Source of the DNA: Paenibacillus sp. Root444D2
GTDB lineage: Bacteria; Bacillota; Bacilli; Paenibacillales; NBRC-103111
DNA: 64,000 bases
Direction of reading: 5' to 3'
Assembly: GCF_001426375.1 (NCBI RefSeq)
Contig: NZ_LMEO01000050.1
Location: forward strand, 608,844 to 672,843
Under the pieces are notes generated by a model. It searched no databases. It was given only the letters and a program-made list of their open reading frames with translations, and had not been told where the DNA came from. Within the stretch, counting starts at the first letter, position 1. Each line of letters starts with the position of its first letter. The position numbers were made by a program, and so were the translations under genes. Shown piece after piece: positions 23,912 through 33,503 of this stretch.

Positions 23912-26290
23912 TCAAACGGTCGATACCACGTAACGTTTACCGCTTTCAACATGGAACCCGATGCATCCGTTCCCCATAACAGAATAAGCAACTTCTTCGC
24001 CATCCTGCGTAATTCTGACCTTTTGCTTGGCGAGGACTTTGCAGGTCTGTGTTATGGAAACGGCGATTTCCGCCTTTGACAATACGCCATTCTCCCACTC
24101 AAGATCGACCACATACCCCCCTCTGCCCCGCAAGCCTTTGACATATCCGTCCTTCCAGGCATCGGGCAACGCCGGCAGGAGTTCCAAGCAGCCTTGATGC
24201 GATTGCAGCAGCATCTCTGAAATCCCCGCTGTGGCGGCAAAGTTTCCGTCGATTTGGAAAGGAGGATGCGCGTCGAATAGATTGGCGTAAACACCGCCTC
24301 GGCCACGATGAATCGAATCTTCTCCCTTAACGAGCGACAGTAAATTCGAGATTAACCGCTCAGCGCGGTTGCCGTCCTTGAATCTGGCCCATAGGCCGAT
24401 TTTCCAGCCCAGACTCCAGCCCGTTCCCCCGTCCCCCCTTATTTCAAGCGATGTCTTCGCAGCTCGGAACAGATCGGGAGCAGACTGCTCCGTAATCAGA
24501 CGCCCCGGATAAACCCCGACAAGATGAGAGACGTGACGATGATGGGCATCCTCCTCCTCGAAATCTTGGAACCATTCCTGCAATCGACCGTGCTTGCCGA
24601 TTTGAAGCGGCAAAAGCTTTTGCTTCTTCACTGCCAGTGTCTTTGCAAAATCTTCATCAATCCCAAGCAGCTCCGCAGACTTGATGCAGTTGTCGAAACA
24701 TTCGCCGATCAGAGACAGATCCATGGTCGCCGACGCACTTACGGAATGGCACTTATCGCCAACCCGGAATTTCAGCTCTGGAGAGGTGGAAGGCGAAGTA
24801 ATCAAATAACCGTCTTGATCTTCCATGAGCCAATCCAGACAGAATAACGCTGCTTCCTTCATGATAGGGTACGCGGTTTCCCGTAAAAATGCTTCATCCC
24901 CGCTGAAAGCATAATGCTCCCATAAATGCTGGGTCAGCCATACGCCTCCCATCGGCCAGTACGCCCATGCCGGGTCTCCATCGCCATAATCGCCAACCGG
25001 CGCCGTTTGGGCCCAAAGATCCGAATTATGGTGTGCCACCCACCCTCTTGCGCCATAATTCGTTTCCGCCGTCTCCTTTCCATTGCATGCCAATCTGCGG
25101 ATAAATTCAAACAACGGCTCATGCAATTCCGCCATATTGCAAGACTCTGCCGGCCAGTAGTTCATCTCGGCATTGATATTAAGCGTGTGGTTGCTGCTCC
25201 ATGGCGCTCTCGTTTCCTCATTCCATATGCCTTGCAGATTGGCAGACTGGGTTCCCGGGCGGGAGCTTGCAATCATCAGGTACCGGCCATAATGGAACAA
25301 GAGCTCCACCAGCCCCGGATCGCTGCTGCCATATTCAGCAATTCGCCGATCGGTCGGCATATCGGAGGGAGCTTTGGACTCTCCCAAAGACAAGGCAACT
25401 CTGTCAAACAGCTTGCGATGATCGTCAAGATGCCGGTTTCGAATCTCCTCATACGTCATACTGCTAACAGCCTGGATGGCATCCGTTGTGATTTTCCGCA
25501 GATCCCGTTCGGAATGGCTCGCGCCCATGCTTGCGTCAAAGGAGGTGGCTGCACTGAAAAACAAGGTCGCGCTGGTCGCTCCGACAACATGCAAGCCGTC
25601 TGCATTAACCTTCAACGTCCCGCCTTCATGCACCACAGCCAATCCGCCGTGGAACTTCAAAGCTTTTGATGACTCAGGCGCACCGTAAACAATGGGATTT
25701 TCCGAGTTGTAGTAGCTGGGCCATACTTGCTCAGGAGCTGTACCGGATATCATATATTGTTTTTGATCGGCATCAAAGGACGATGCATAATGAATGGGAC
25801 TGTCCAGCCAGGCCCGAAAATCGAGCATCCCTTCCTTGCTCGACGTCAGACGCACGACAATGGATTGATCGGGATAAGAAGCGAATGTTTCTCGGGTATA
25901 CTGAACGTCGCTAACGTTATAGGTAACCGTCACGATGCCGGTTGACAGATCAAGCTTCCTGCTGTATTGGTGGTTCACATCGCCATGATGCATCACGAAA
26001 CGCAAGTCTCCGAAAGGCAAATAGGATTGCGTATAGGGACCCATCATTTCCTTGCAGAGTCGATCCGCTTCCTCATAGTTCTCTTGGGCAATAATCTCTC
26101 TCACCTTCGGCAACACGTCTTTGGCCCCCGGATTATTCCAATCTTTAGGGTAACCGGACCATAGCGTGTCCTCATTCAATGCAATGCGTTCTTTCTCAAC
26201 TCCGCCAAATATCATCGCGCCAAGTCTTCCGTTTCCAACGGGAAGGGCTTCCGTCCAATAAACGGCTGGGGCATGAAACTGTATATTCAT
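23912..26290 (-). CDS. GH95 alpha-L-fucosidase or alpha-L-galactosidase
   Basis: The 792-residue protein is full length for GH95 without signal peptide. It begins WTEALPVGNGRLGAMIFGG, has NLQGIWNEETRAPWSSNHTLNINAEMNYWPAE (the two catalytic Asn of LNIN), ITSPSTSPELKF (general-acid Glu) and PPFQIDGNFAATAGISEMLLQ (Asp). GH95 inverts alpha-1,2-L-fucosyl bonds and in some members alpha-L-galactosyl bonds of plant cell walls; sequence reading alone does not decide which. It is intracellular and so works on imported oligosaccharides. A second copy of 787 residues is encoded at 47583-49946. AGGAAAGG lies before the ATG. Confidence 0.92.
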   Translation of the reverse strand: MNIQFHAPAVYWTEALPVGNGRLGAMIFGGVEKERIALNEDTLWSGYPKDWNNPGAKDVLPKVREIIAQENYEEADRLCKEMMGPYTQSYLPFGDLRFVMHHGDVNHQYSRKLDLSTGIVTVTYNVSDVQYTRETFASYPDQSIVVRLTSSKEGMLDFRAWLDSPIHYASSFDADQKQYMISGTAPEQVWPSYYNSENPIVYGAPESSKALKFHGGLAVVHEGGTLKVNADGLHVVGATSATLFFSAATSFDASMGASHSERDLRKITTDAIQAVSSMTYEEIRNRHLDDHRKLFDRVALSLGESKAPSDMPTDRRIAEYGSSDPGLVELLFHYGRYLMIASSRPGTQSANLQGIWNEETRAPWSSNHTLNINAEMNYWPAESCNMAELHEPLFEFIRRLACNGKETAETNYGARGWVAHHNSDLWAQTAPVGDYGDGDPAWAYWPMGGVWLTQHLWEHYAFSGDEAFLRETAYPIMKEAALFCLDWLMEDQDGYLITSPSTSPELKFRVGDKCHSVSASATMDLSLIGECFDNCIKSAELLGIDEDFAKTLAVKKQKLLPLQIGKHGRLQEWFQDFEEEDAHHRHVSHLVGVYPGRLITEQSAPDLFRAAKTSLEIRGDGGTGWSLGWKIGLWARFKDGNRAERLISNLLSLVKGEDSIHRGRGGVYANLFDAHPPFQIDGNFAATAGISEMLLQSHQGCLELLPALPDAWKDGYVKGLRGRGGYVVDLEWENGVLSKAEIAVSITQTCKVLAKQKVRITQDGEEVAYSVMGNGCIGFHVESGKRYVVSTV

Positions 26291-26365
26291 AGTGATTTCC
26301 TTTCCTTCTATTTCAGAATTTCACTCGTTGTTCATACCGAATAATCGAAATGATCTCAGGTTTGC

Positions 26366-27286
26366 TTACTCGCAGGTTGGAGGCATGAGCTTCAGTTCAA
26401 ACGGCCGGTCTCGGTCGCATACCAGCTTACCGTCAACAACGTCCAATTGGGCTACTTGTATGGAGGAACGCCGTGTTCCGTAGGTGTAGGAAGGAGGCTC
26501 TTGCCCGGTTAATCTCTCCGGATGGGTGAAATAAAAGATATAGGCTTCGTCCCCTGAGCAGACTACATCCGCATGCAAGCCAATCGTGCCGTCATCTTCC
26601 CTCGTGCCTGGCTGATCGAGAATGAGGCCGTTCCGTTCCCAGTTGATCAAATCATCCGATCGGTATACACCTTGCCCTCTCCACTCGTCCACGATTAACC
26701 AATAATATTCTTTGAACTGAAAGACATTAGGCCCTTCATGTCCCCGTCCCTCAATAATCAGCCCTACACGTTCCCAATGGTATAGATCCTTGCTGTCGGC
26801 GGCGTAGGTGTTGTTGTCTTCTTTGAACCACATTCTGAACAGGCCGTTAGGGAGACGGTAAATACAAGCATCTATAATATTTGTCTCGCTGATATCCAGC
26901 CTGGACTGAAACGTCCAATTGAGGAGATCTGGACTTGTATAATGGAGCATGTCCGCCCGACCTACCCAATCCTCAGGTACCCCTTGAATATAAGTGACAT
27001 ACATATGGTAAATGCCTTCATGCCAGTAAATCTCAGGCGCCCAGAATGTATTTCTTCCCCACTCGATGTCCAGCCCCGGGAGTGTTCCCCGGTAAACCCA
27101 ATCGTTCCCATCTTTGGATGAAGCAACACCGAGATCAGTGCCGTGCACCCAGGCAAATCGACGATCTTCCACCGTTGCCCTGCGGTTTGTGTAAATCATC
27201 CACCATTCCTTGGCTTCTCTGTTCCAAATAACGACCGGATCCGCTGCTCCGTCATAAATAGGGTCTCGATACAATGGCGTTTTCAT
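26366..27286 (-). CDS. GH43-like (clan GH-F) glycosidase
   Basis: The protein (306 residues from the chosen start) is a single five-bladed propeller. Likely catalytic Asp in GAADPVVIWNREAKEWWMIYTN, WAPEIYWHEGIYHMYVTY, the second Asp in IIDACIYRLPNG and the Glu in GHEGPNVFQFKEYYWLIVDEW. It has no signal peptide and no accessory domain. It belongs near GH43 or GH117; the exact family is unsure. I take the start at 27286, the second of two adjacent ATGs after GGAGG. It sits between a GH43 gene (28 bases upstream) and GH95, all in one direction. Confidence 0.8.
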   Translation of the reverse strand: MKTPLYRDPIYDGAADPVVIWNREAKEWWMIYTNRRATVEDRRFAWVHGTDLGVASSKDGNDWVYRGTLPGLDIEWGRNTFWAPEIYWHEGIYHMYVTYIQGVPEDWVGRADMLHYTSPDLLNWTFQSRLDISETNIIDACIYRLPNGLFRMWFKEDNNTYAADSKDLYHWERVGLIIEGRGHEGPNVFQFKEYYWLIVDEWRGQGVYRSDDLINWERNGLILDQPGTREDDGTIGLHADVVCSGDEAYIFYFTHPERLTGQEPPSYTYGTRRSSIQVAQLDVVDGKLVCDRDRPFELKLMPPTCE

Positions 27287-27314
27287 CATAGCCTCCAGTG
27301 TGTGTTCGTCATGG

Positions 27315-28871
27315 TTACATTTCTCCTGCAATCTCATAACAAAATTGGTCTACATCAATATAACCCTGTTCACTCTCGCAGTTATAGCTGTATAACCCGA
27401 TCCGATCTCCCCTATAATTCCCCCACCCCAGCTGATAGGCGCCTCCAAAGCTCGTGAAATGATCCCCATCGACGCTATATTCGAACTGGCTGATTCCGTC
27501 TAAGTTCCACACAGACCTTAACCATAGGGTGCAACCTGATAATTCCGGTCCCCATTCCATCGTTCCCGAATGGTTAAATTTCAGAACCCTTGTCCCATTC
27601 TGTTGGTGTACGCCAATCATGCAATAGGTTTGTGCAAAATGGCAAAGCCCCGCTTCTTGCCCGTCTGCCATGCCGCTGATCTCTATTTTAACGGTTACCT
27701 CATTGTGAACCGTTCTAAACGCTCTTTGCGAAATTATGTTGCATACGGTAAAGAAATTGTCCTTATCGATGGGTTGGCATGCGTTTAGACGCAAATAACC
27801 GGTCCTTTCCGTTAACGACCATTTGTCGGCTCGCGGCTGATGGTTCCATTCCCAATGCGGCTCAAGCACCGCTCTGTCAAAATCGTCGTTTGTGGAAAGA
27901 ACCGTTACGGGATGTCCGCTTATGGGCTTCCTGCCTCCCCATACCATCTCCCCGATTCCGTCACCGTCCGTATCGTTTCCGATGATCGGCCATCCGTCAA
28001 TCCACGTTACGGGCAGCAAGTGAAGCGGTCTCCCCTCGTACTCGCCCGTTCCTTGATGCGAAATAAAATACCAATCACCGGAAACGGTCTGGACAAGTCC
28101 ACCTTGATTCGGCTCCCGGTCTACATCCTTGCCATGCGTATGGATAATCTCCTTCTCCTCGTAGGGCCCATAAATATGTTTCGCCCTTAACATCATGACG
28201 ACTCTGACTTCAATGCCTTCCTCACAGCGAACCTCGCTGTGGAAAAAATAGTAGGTTCCGTTTATTTTATAGAGCTTATTGGCTTCGCTCCCTTTGTGCT
28301 GATGAATAATCGTATCGCTGTCATGCAATAGTTCTTTGCCGTCTTCACTTAATTTAAATAAATGGATATTATAGTTATCGGCAAAATTAGTGGCAACAAA
28401 GTAGCCTTGTCCGTCATCGTCCCAAAACGGACAGCAGTCGTCCCAGCCGCTAACCTCCCAAACTTGATGAAGCGGTTCCCAAGGTCCCGCTGGATCGGCA
28501 GCCGTGCTCATAAACAATCCTTCATCGGGCGTGAAAAAATACACCCAATATTTATCCTTGTGGAATCGGATCGCGCCCGCCCAGACTCCTCTGCCATAAC
28601 GGTTCATTCGATTGTAGTTATATTCAGGGCCGATACTCGTCAAATCATCCACAACATGCCCGATCATTCTCCAATTAACAAGATCTTTGGAATGCAGTAT
28701 CGCCATCCCCGGAGAGCAATGCAAAGTAGAGGAGATACCGTAATAATCATCTCCGACTCTAATCACATCCGGATCGCTATAATCTCCCGGCAAGACAGGA
28801 TTGACATAAGTGCCGTCCCCCTGATCTCCCCAAGCTCCCTTCTTCGATAACAGATTGTAGTTATCTTCCAT
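27315..28871 (-). CDS. GH43 beta-xylosidase/alpha-L-arabinofuranosidase with C-terminal beta-sandwich
   Basis: The 518-residue intracellular protein has a GH43 propeller (about 20-320): NPVLPGDYSDPDVIRVGDDYYG with the base Asp, GVWAGAIRFHKDKYWVYFFTPDEG, DDCCPFWDDDGQGYFVAT with the modulating Asp, and GSEANKLYKINGTYYFFHSE with the acid Glu. The last 190 residues form the concanavalin-like sandwich usual in GH43 xylosidases (DDFDRAVLEPHWEWNHQPRADKWSL to YIDVDQFCYEI). It would cleave xylose or arabinose from short oligosaccharides. It is first of the four intracellular glycosidase genes. GGAAAGGAT precedes the ATG. Confidence 0.88.
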   Translation of the reverse strand: MEDNYNLLSKKGAWGDQGDGTYVNPVLPGDYSDPDVIRVGDDYYGISSTLHCSPGMAILHSKDLVNWRMIGHVVDDLTSIGPEYNYNRMNRYGRGVWAGAIRFHKDKYWVYFFTPDEGLFMSTAADPAGPWEPLHQVWEVSGWDDCCPFWDDDGQGYFVATNFADNYNIHLFKLSEDGKELLHDSDTIIHQHKGSEANKLYKINGTYYFFHSEVRCEEGIEVRVVMMLRAKHIYGPYEEKEIIHTHGKDVDREPNQGGLVQTVSGDWYFISHQGTGEYEGRPLHLLPVTWIDGWPIIGNDTDGDGIGEMVWGGRKPISGHPVTVLSTNDDFDRAVLEPHWEWNHQPRADKWSLTERTGYLRLNACQPIDKDNFFTVCNIISQRAFRTVHNEVTVKIEISGMADGQEAGLCHFAQTYCMIGVHQQNGTRVLKFNHSGTMEWGPELSGCTLWLRSVWNLDGISQFEYSVDGDHFTSFGGAYQLGWGNYRGDRIGLYSYNCESEQGYIDVDQFCYEIAGEM

Positions 28872-28912
28872 AACAGAATCATCCTTTCCATTCTAAAAGA
28901 ACATTATATGTT

Positions 28913-29332
28913 TCAGTCAATAATTATCTGATCGTACGTGCTCTCCATGTCTTCGTTCAGAGAGTACAGCAGATAATAACGTCCATTCACAACCCCGCGA
29001 AATGACTGTGGGTAAGCTTCATACTCCTCACGAGTAAGTAGAGGGTAAATTCTCACGCTCGTTTTCGCGCGTTCTTGCACCGTTGTCTTGATTGCATCCC
29101 CAAGTTTGTCCATGACGGAAAGAACAGATGCCTTTTGTTCATCGTACAAACAGAATCTCACATCATAGCCCCCCTCACTCTTGATGTGCTGGAACTTCTC
29201 ACGCAACTCTACACAATTTCCGACACATTCGTCATAAGTATCATTCAACGGATCAGAATAAAGCTCCACCGCCGAACAAATGACGGAAAGTCCGGAACAC
29301 GACGTGCATGTTCCGGACTTCCGCTGGTTCAT
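28913..29332 (-). CDS. Unrecognised small protein or gene fragment
   Basis: This frame of up to 139 codons lies between the large beta-helix gene and GH43 on the same strand. I do not recognise it. From about residue 22 it reads like a real soluble protein (ELYSDPLNDTYDECVGNC, then KASVLSVMDKLGDAIKTT, YPLLTREEYEAYPQSFRG, NGRYYLLYSLNED). Its first 20 codons, however, are the terminator-like hairpin at 29288-29320, so the annotated ATG is doubtful and the N-terminus is probably missing. Either a shorter protein starts at an inner GTG/TTG, or this is the C-terminal end of a lost gene. Confidence 0.4.
   Translation of the reverse strand: MNQRKSGTCTSCSGLSVICSAVELYSDPLNDTYDECVGNCVELREKFQHIKSEGGYDVRFCLYDEQKASVLSVMDKLGDAIKTTVQERAKTSVRIYPLLTREEYEAYPQSFRGVVNGRYYLLYSLNEDMESTYDQIIID
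29288..29320 (-). terminator. Hairpin after the beta-helix hydrolase gene
   Basis: Perfect 11-bp arms AAGTCCGGAAC and GTTCCGGACTT, 29 bases beyond the stop. The following minus-strand sequence CTTTCCGTCATTTGTTC is only moderately T-rich, so it may stabilise the mRNA end rather than stop transcription fully. Confidence 0.6.
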
Positions 29333-29348
29333 TCACTGTCGCTGCAAT

Positions 29349-32300
29349 CTACTCGTTCATCACAGCCGATACTTCCTGAGCGTTTAAAGCACTATTGTAG
29401 ATGCGGAAGTCGTCAACCCGACCGTCGAGATAAGGATCGTTGAATTGCGATCGGCCGATCCGATTCTGCGTGGTAATGCCGAGTTGTGACGGTTTGATGT
29501 TGATGTTGCCGCTGCCTACTTGCTGGCCATCGACATAAAGTGTTCCAGTAGAACCGTTCAAGGATACGGCAACATGATGCCAGCCACCTGTAGGCAGCGT
29601 CACAGTCCCGTCGAACTTTTGCTCCGTCCCGCCGTTTTTGATCCCAAAACGGATGAAGCCGTTTGAATCGTTTTGCGGCGTCAGGAACATGTAGTGGGAC
29701 GTATCGGAACCGAAGTCGAAGATCCGCGCCCATTTGGTACTGGTGTCCAAATATACCCAAGCGGTTACGGTAACCGCGTTATCGCCGGAAACAACGCCTG
29801 ACGGCAGGGTGACATAGCCATCAGTGCCATTCAGGTCTACAGCGTTGCCCTTATAGCCGGCTACCAAGCTGGCGCCGCCTGTCAAGGTGCCGTTCCAGCC
29901 GTTGCCGGTCACATCGGAGGCCGTCGTTCCTGTCGTTTCGTTAAACGGAAGCTCCGCCACCGGAAACAAGGTTTGCCCATTCACGAGATGCATCACTTGC
30001 GATGCGGTCATAGCGCTATTATAGATCCGGAAGTCATCCACCCGTCCATCGAGATAAGGGTCGTTGGTGTATTGCGAGCGGCCGATCCAGTTTTGCGTGG
30101 TGACTCCCAGAGTGGACGGCTTCAGGGTCATTGCGGTATTGCTGCCTACTTGAACACCGTCAACGTAGAGGATGCCCGTCGAGCCGTTCAAGGTAACCGC
30201 TACATGGTGCCAGCCCCCGGTCGGCAGCGCCGCCTGTCCGTCAATGATTTGTTCAGCTGAGCCGTTGTTCTTGATTGCAAAACGTATTTTGCCTTTGTCA
30301 CTTCTCGGTGTGAGGAACATATTGGTAGCCGAACCGGAACCGAAATCGAAGATCCGCGCCCAGTTGCTCACCGTATCCAGATTCACCCAAGCAGCCAAGG
30401 TGATCGTGTCGTTGCCGGATACGACGCCTGACGGAAGAGCGACATATTGAGTCGTTCCGCTCAGGTCTACAGCGTTGCCGTTTTTGCCGGCTACACGACT
30501 CGCGCCGCCAACCAATGTGCCATTCCAGCCGTTGCTCGTCGCATCAAATGCGATCGTTCCGCTGGTCTCGTCAAACGGCAGGTTCGCCATAGTCATGGTA
30601 TCGCCAGTGTCTCCGAATACCTTAAAATCACGGATGCTGGCCGTAGCGCCGCTTGGCAGTCCGGTCACGCTAACACGGACATATCGGGCATTTGCAACAA
30701 AGTAATCGGTCTGAACCTGGCTGTTGTTGCTATTGCCGGTCTTGTTGATTTTTGTGGTCCAGTTAACATTATCATTGGACACATCAAGGGTATACTTATA
30801 TGCTTGACCGTCCTGTGCCCACATTACCTGAGTACCGTTATTGATCGTCAAGCTTCTGCCAAGGTCTACCGTCCACGTATGGCCGGTTAACGTATCAGCT
30901 GCACTCCATGCCGTCATCGTGTCCCCGTCGTTCCCATTGGAGGCGGAATTTCCTGCCGCAGAGCTATCCGCCGTTGAGGTCTTGCCGATCGCCAGATCGG
31001 TCGGGTCTCCGAATACCTTGAGATCGCTTATAGCAGCGTTAGCGCCGCTTGGCAGTCCGGTAACCGTAATTCGGACATACCGGGCGTTCGCTGAAAAGTA
31101 ATCGTTCTGAACCTGATCCGTACTCGTATTCGTCGTCTTGTCAACGACTTGGGTCCAGTTGGTGTTATCTATTGATGTTTCGACCTTATACTGATAGACG
31201 GAGCCGCTAGTCGGCCACAACACCTGGGTGCCATGGGTGATCTTCTTGACATAGCCAAGGTCAACCTTCACATAATGTCCGGTGTTTCCGTCATTCGCGC
31301 TCCAGCTAGTCATTTGGTTGCCGTCTGCCGCATTGGAAACCGGAAAGCCTGACATCGTACTATCGCTACTTGCGGTCTTGCCCATCGCCAGATTCCATTG
31401 TTCTCCGAGTACCTTGAAATCGTAGAAGCTTGCCCACACACCGCTTTCCAGACCAGTCACAGTAATTTTGACATACCGGGCGTTTGCCTGGAAGTTATCG
31501 GCTTGCGTTTGGTTCGTGCTCGTATTGGCGGTCTTATCGACTTTCATGGTCCAGTTGGTATTATCATTGGAGGTTTCAATCTTGTACTTATACACTTTGC
31601 CGCTCTGTTCCCACTTCACTTGGGTACCGGTAGGAATTCTCATGCTGGAGCCAAGGTCTACCGTCCATGAATGGCCGGAATTTCCATCATTCGCTGACCA
31701 ACGGGTCGAGATGTTGTTGTCATTCCCGTTGGAAGCCGGATTTCCTGCCTGCGAGCTATCGCTACTTGCGCTCTTGTTCAACGCCAGATTGAGTGGCGTG
31801 ACAGGAGGGAAAGGCGTCACCGCAGGAGGTGTACCTCCGGAAGCGATGAAGTTCACGTTGCTGGTATAGTTGCCGACCGTAATATTTCCTGCGGCGGCAT
31901 TCGAAATTACATTCCCGTTAATTTTCAAATTCTCAAACGTGATATCCTGGGCCAGACGGGAGGAATTCCAGCCGTAAATTGTGGAACTGTCGGTATTCGT
32001 ACCGGTATAGGATACATCCTTGAAATAGACATTTTTAATTCCACGACCCGGGCCGGTCGTCCAGCCATTATCGACGATACCCATTTCAACAAGCTTGTGT
32101 GCACAACCATCTTCGACCCGGATATTGTCGAAAGTCGTATTGGTGATCAGGTTGCCGTCGCCGCTTATTATTGCAATGTTCAACGCACGGCTGCAGCTTA
32201 AGGTATTATGCGTCAGAATGTCAATATTCTCAAACCTGAGATTATCCATCACAACGCCGCCGCCGGGAGCCGTCGGATCACCGTGAGTGCCGATGTTGAT

Positions 32301-33311
32301 GGCATGGGCAACGTCCGGCATCAGAATACTGTTGGAGACTGTGACATTCTGGGTATTTCCCCAAAAGCTTTCTCCCCCGCCTTGGCGCGTGCCGTAGAGC
32401 GCGATGGCGTCATCGCCGGTGCGGTAAAAGGCGTCATTGATCGTTACATTGTTGGAACCGTATACATTAAGACCGTCGGTCCATTTCTTGTAGCTGAACC
32501 ATTTGACGTTGTTTAACAAAACATTGCTGGAATTTCCGATATTGGCGCCAGTGCCGCCGCTGCCAGCGTTGCCGTAATCGTTCACTATGATGCCATCGAC
32601 GGTGATATTATTCGAAAAGTTGATCACCAGACCTCCATAATTGGGACGACTCAGCATTCCACGGCCTATGAACTTGGCATTATTAGCACTTAGGAAACTT
32701 ACATTCCCGTTGATGACCCCACCGCCGGCAAGGTAAAGCGTCTTGTCGCTGGGTACTACGTAGCTCTGGTTATGCACACCGGGGCCAAGATAAATGACAT
32801 TCGGGTCCGTAGGGCTGGGAGGATTGACCTCCAACGGATTTACAAAAAGGTGAAGATTAGTGTTGACATTCCCATTCACCTCCACCGAGAGCTTCGTAGG
32901 GCCGGATATGGAGAATGTCATCGTATTGCCGGTGACGGCAGGCGTAAGCCCGGCGCTCGTAGGATGGATGGCAGCCGATGTAACCGTTCCGGAATTGTAG
33001 GTTATCGAAAGATCGACCGGACCGTCCGTATCGAAATAAGCAATGGAAGCATTAGAGGCGGGAGTAACTCCAACTGTCGTATTATACACGTCCACGTTCT
33101 GCCAGGTTCCGCCTGGAACCCGTACTTGCACGGTATAGGTGGTGTTCATGGGAATACCCGCCGGGGCTGGATAAGTCTTTAATGTCGTAGCCGCTTGAAC
33201 GGATGCCGGAAAGTTAAACACCATCGGAACGAAAGCGATTACAAACGCAAGTAGAAAAGATAACACTTTAGACCTTGTTTTACTTCTGTTAAATAACGGA
33301 TTTTTACTCAT
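29349..33311 (-). CDS. Large secreted beta-helix glycoside hydrolase (GH28/GH49-like) with three F5/8C and two LamG domains
   Basis: The 1320-residue protein has a Sec signal peptide (about 1-41, ending VQAA), an N-terminal Ig-like domain as in GH49 (VQVRVPGGTWQNVDVYN...), and a right-handed beta-helix (about 165-500). The helix carries WTDGLNVYGSN, TGDDAIALYGTR and AHAINIGTHGD, where the Asp and His residues correspond to the catalytic set of GH28/GH49. Three coagulation-factor 5/8 (CBM32-like) domains follow, each starting LALNKSASSDS-, LAMGKTASSDS- or LAIGKTSTADS-, and two LamG-type domains, LPFDETSG and LPFNETTG. It probably cuts polysaccharide outside the cell. No surface anchor is seen. 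Its catalytic part resembles the intracellular protein at 44419-45870. Confidence 0.85.
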   Translation of the reverse strand: MSKNPLFNRSKTRSKVLSFLLAFVIAFVPMVFNFPASVQAATTLKTYPAPAGIPMNTTYTVQVRVPGGTWQNVDVYNTTVGVTPASNASIAYFDTDGPVDLSITYNSGTVTSAAIHPTSAGLTPAVTGNTMTFSISGPTKLSVEVNGNVNTNLHLFVNPLEVNPPSPTDPNVIYLGPGVHNQSYVVPSDKTLYLAGGGVINGNVSFLSANNAKFIGRGMLSRPNYGGLVINFSNNITVDGIIVNDYGNAGSGGTGANIGNSSNVLLNNVKWFSYKKWTDGLNVYGSNNVTINDAFYRTGDDAIALYGTRQGGGESFWGNTQNVTVSNSILMPDVAHAINIGTHGDPTAPGGGVVMDNLRFENIDILTHNTLSCSRALNIAIISGDGNLITNTTFDNIRVEDGCAHKLVEMGIVDNGWTTGPGRGIKNVYFKDVSYTGTNTDSSTIYGWNSSRLAQDITFENLKINGNVISNAAAGNITVGNYTSNVNFIASGGTPPAVTPFPPVTPLNLALNKSASSDSSQAGNPASNGNDNNISTRWSANDGNSGHSWTVDLGSSMRIPTGTQVKWEQSGKVYKYKIETSNDNTNWTMKVDKTANTSTNQTQADNFQANARYVKITVTGLESGVWASFYDFKVLGEQWNLAMGKTASSDSTMSGFPVSNAADGNQMTSWSANDGNTGHYVKVDLGYVKKITHGTQVLWPTSGSVYQYKVETSIDNTNWTQVVDKTTNTSTDQVQNDYFSANARYVRITVTGLPSGANAAISDLKVFGDPTDLAIGKTSTADSSAAGNSASNGNDGDTMTAWSAADTLTGHTWTVDLGRSLTINNGTQVMWAQDGQAYKYTLDVSNDNVNWTTKINKTGNSNNSQVQTDYFVANARYVRVSVTGLPSGATASIRDFKVFGDTGDTMTMANLPFDETSGTIAFDATSNGWNGTLVGGASRVAGKNGNAVDLSGTTQYVALPSGVVSGNDTITLAAWVNLDTVSNWARIFDFGSGSATNMFLTPRSDKGKIRFAIKNNGSAEQIIDGQAALPTGGWHHVAVTLNGSTGILYVDGVQVGSNTAMTLKPSTLGVTTQNWIGRSQYTNDPYLDGRVDDFRIYNSAMTASQVMHLVNGQTLFPVAELPFNETTGTTASDVTGNGWNGTLTGGASLVAGYKGNAVDLNGTDGYVTLPSGVVSGDNAVTVTAWVYLDTSTKWARIFDFGSDTSHYMFLTPQNDSNGFIRFGIKNGGTEQKFDGTVTLPTGGWHHVAVSLNGSTGTLYVDGQQVGSGNINIKPSQLGITTQNRIGRSQFNDPYLDGRVDDFRIYNSALNAQEVSAVMNE

Positions 33312-33423
33312 TCTTGCAGCTCCTTCTTTTTTTGAAATTTTTAAATCGTAAGCATTGATAAGCTACTGTTTGTTAATCCCCCCTTACACTAGTGAAAAGC
33401 ACAAAGTACTTCATGTTTAGTTC

Positions 33424-33475
33424 ACGCGAAGGAAGCTCACGAACATAGTAGATATCGTTCGGAAGCTTCCTCGCG
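33424..33475 (-). repeat. Long imperfect palindrome after the binding-protein gene
   Basis: CGCGAAGGAAGCT pairs with AAGCTTCCTCGCG, with an inner CGAAC/GTTCG pair. There is no T-run. Between a binding-protein gene and the next operon gene, such a stem often protects the upstream mRNA and lowers read-through. Confidence 0.6.
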
Positions 33476-33503
33476 TCGTTGCACTGCAATGGAACCTTGG
33501 TTG

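Noticed and set aside
24926..25669. Plus-strand open frame of 247 codons opposite GH95
   Set aside because: Antisense shadow of a well-supported GH95 gene, with unlikely composition rich in Arg, His and Cys.
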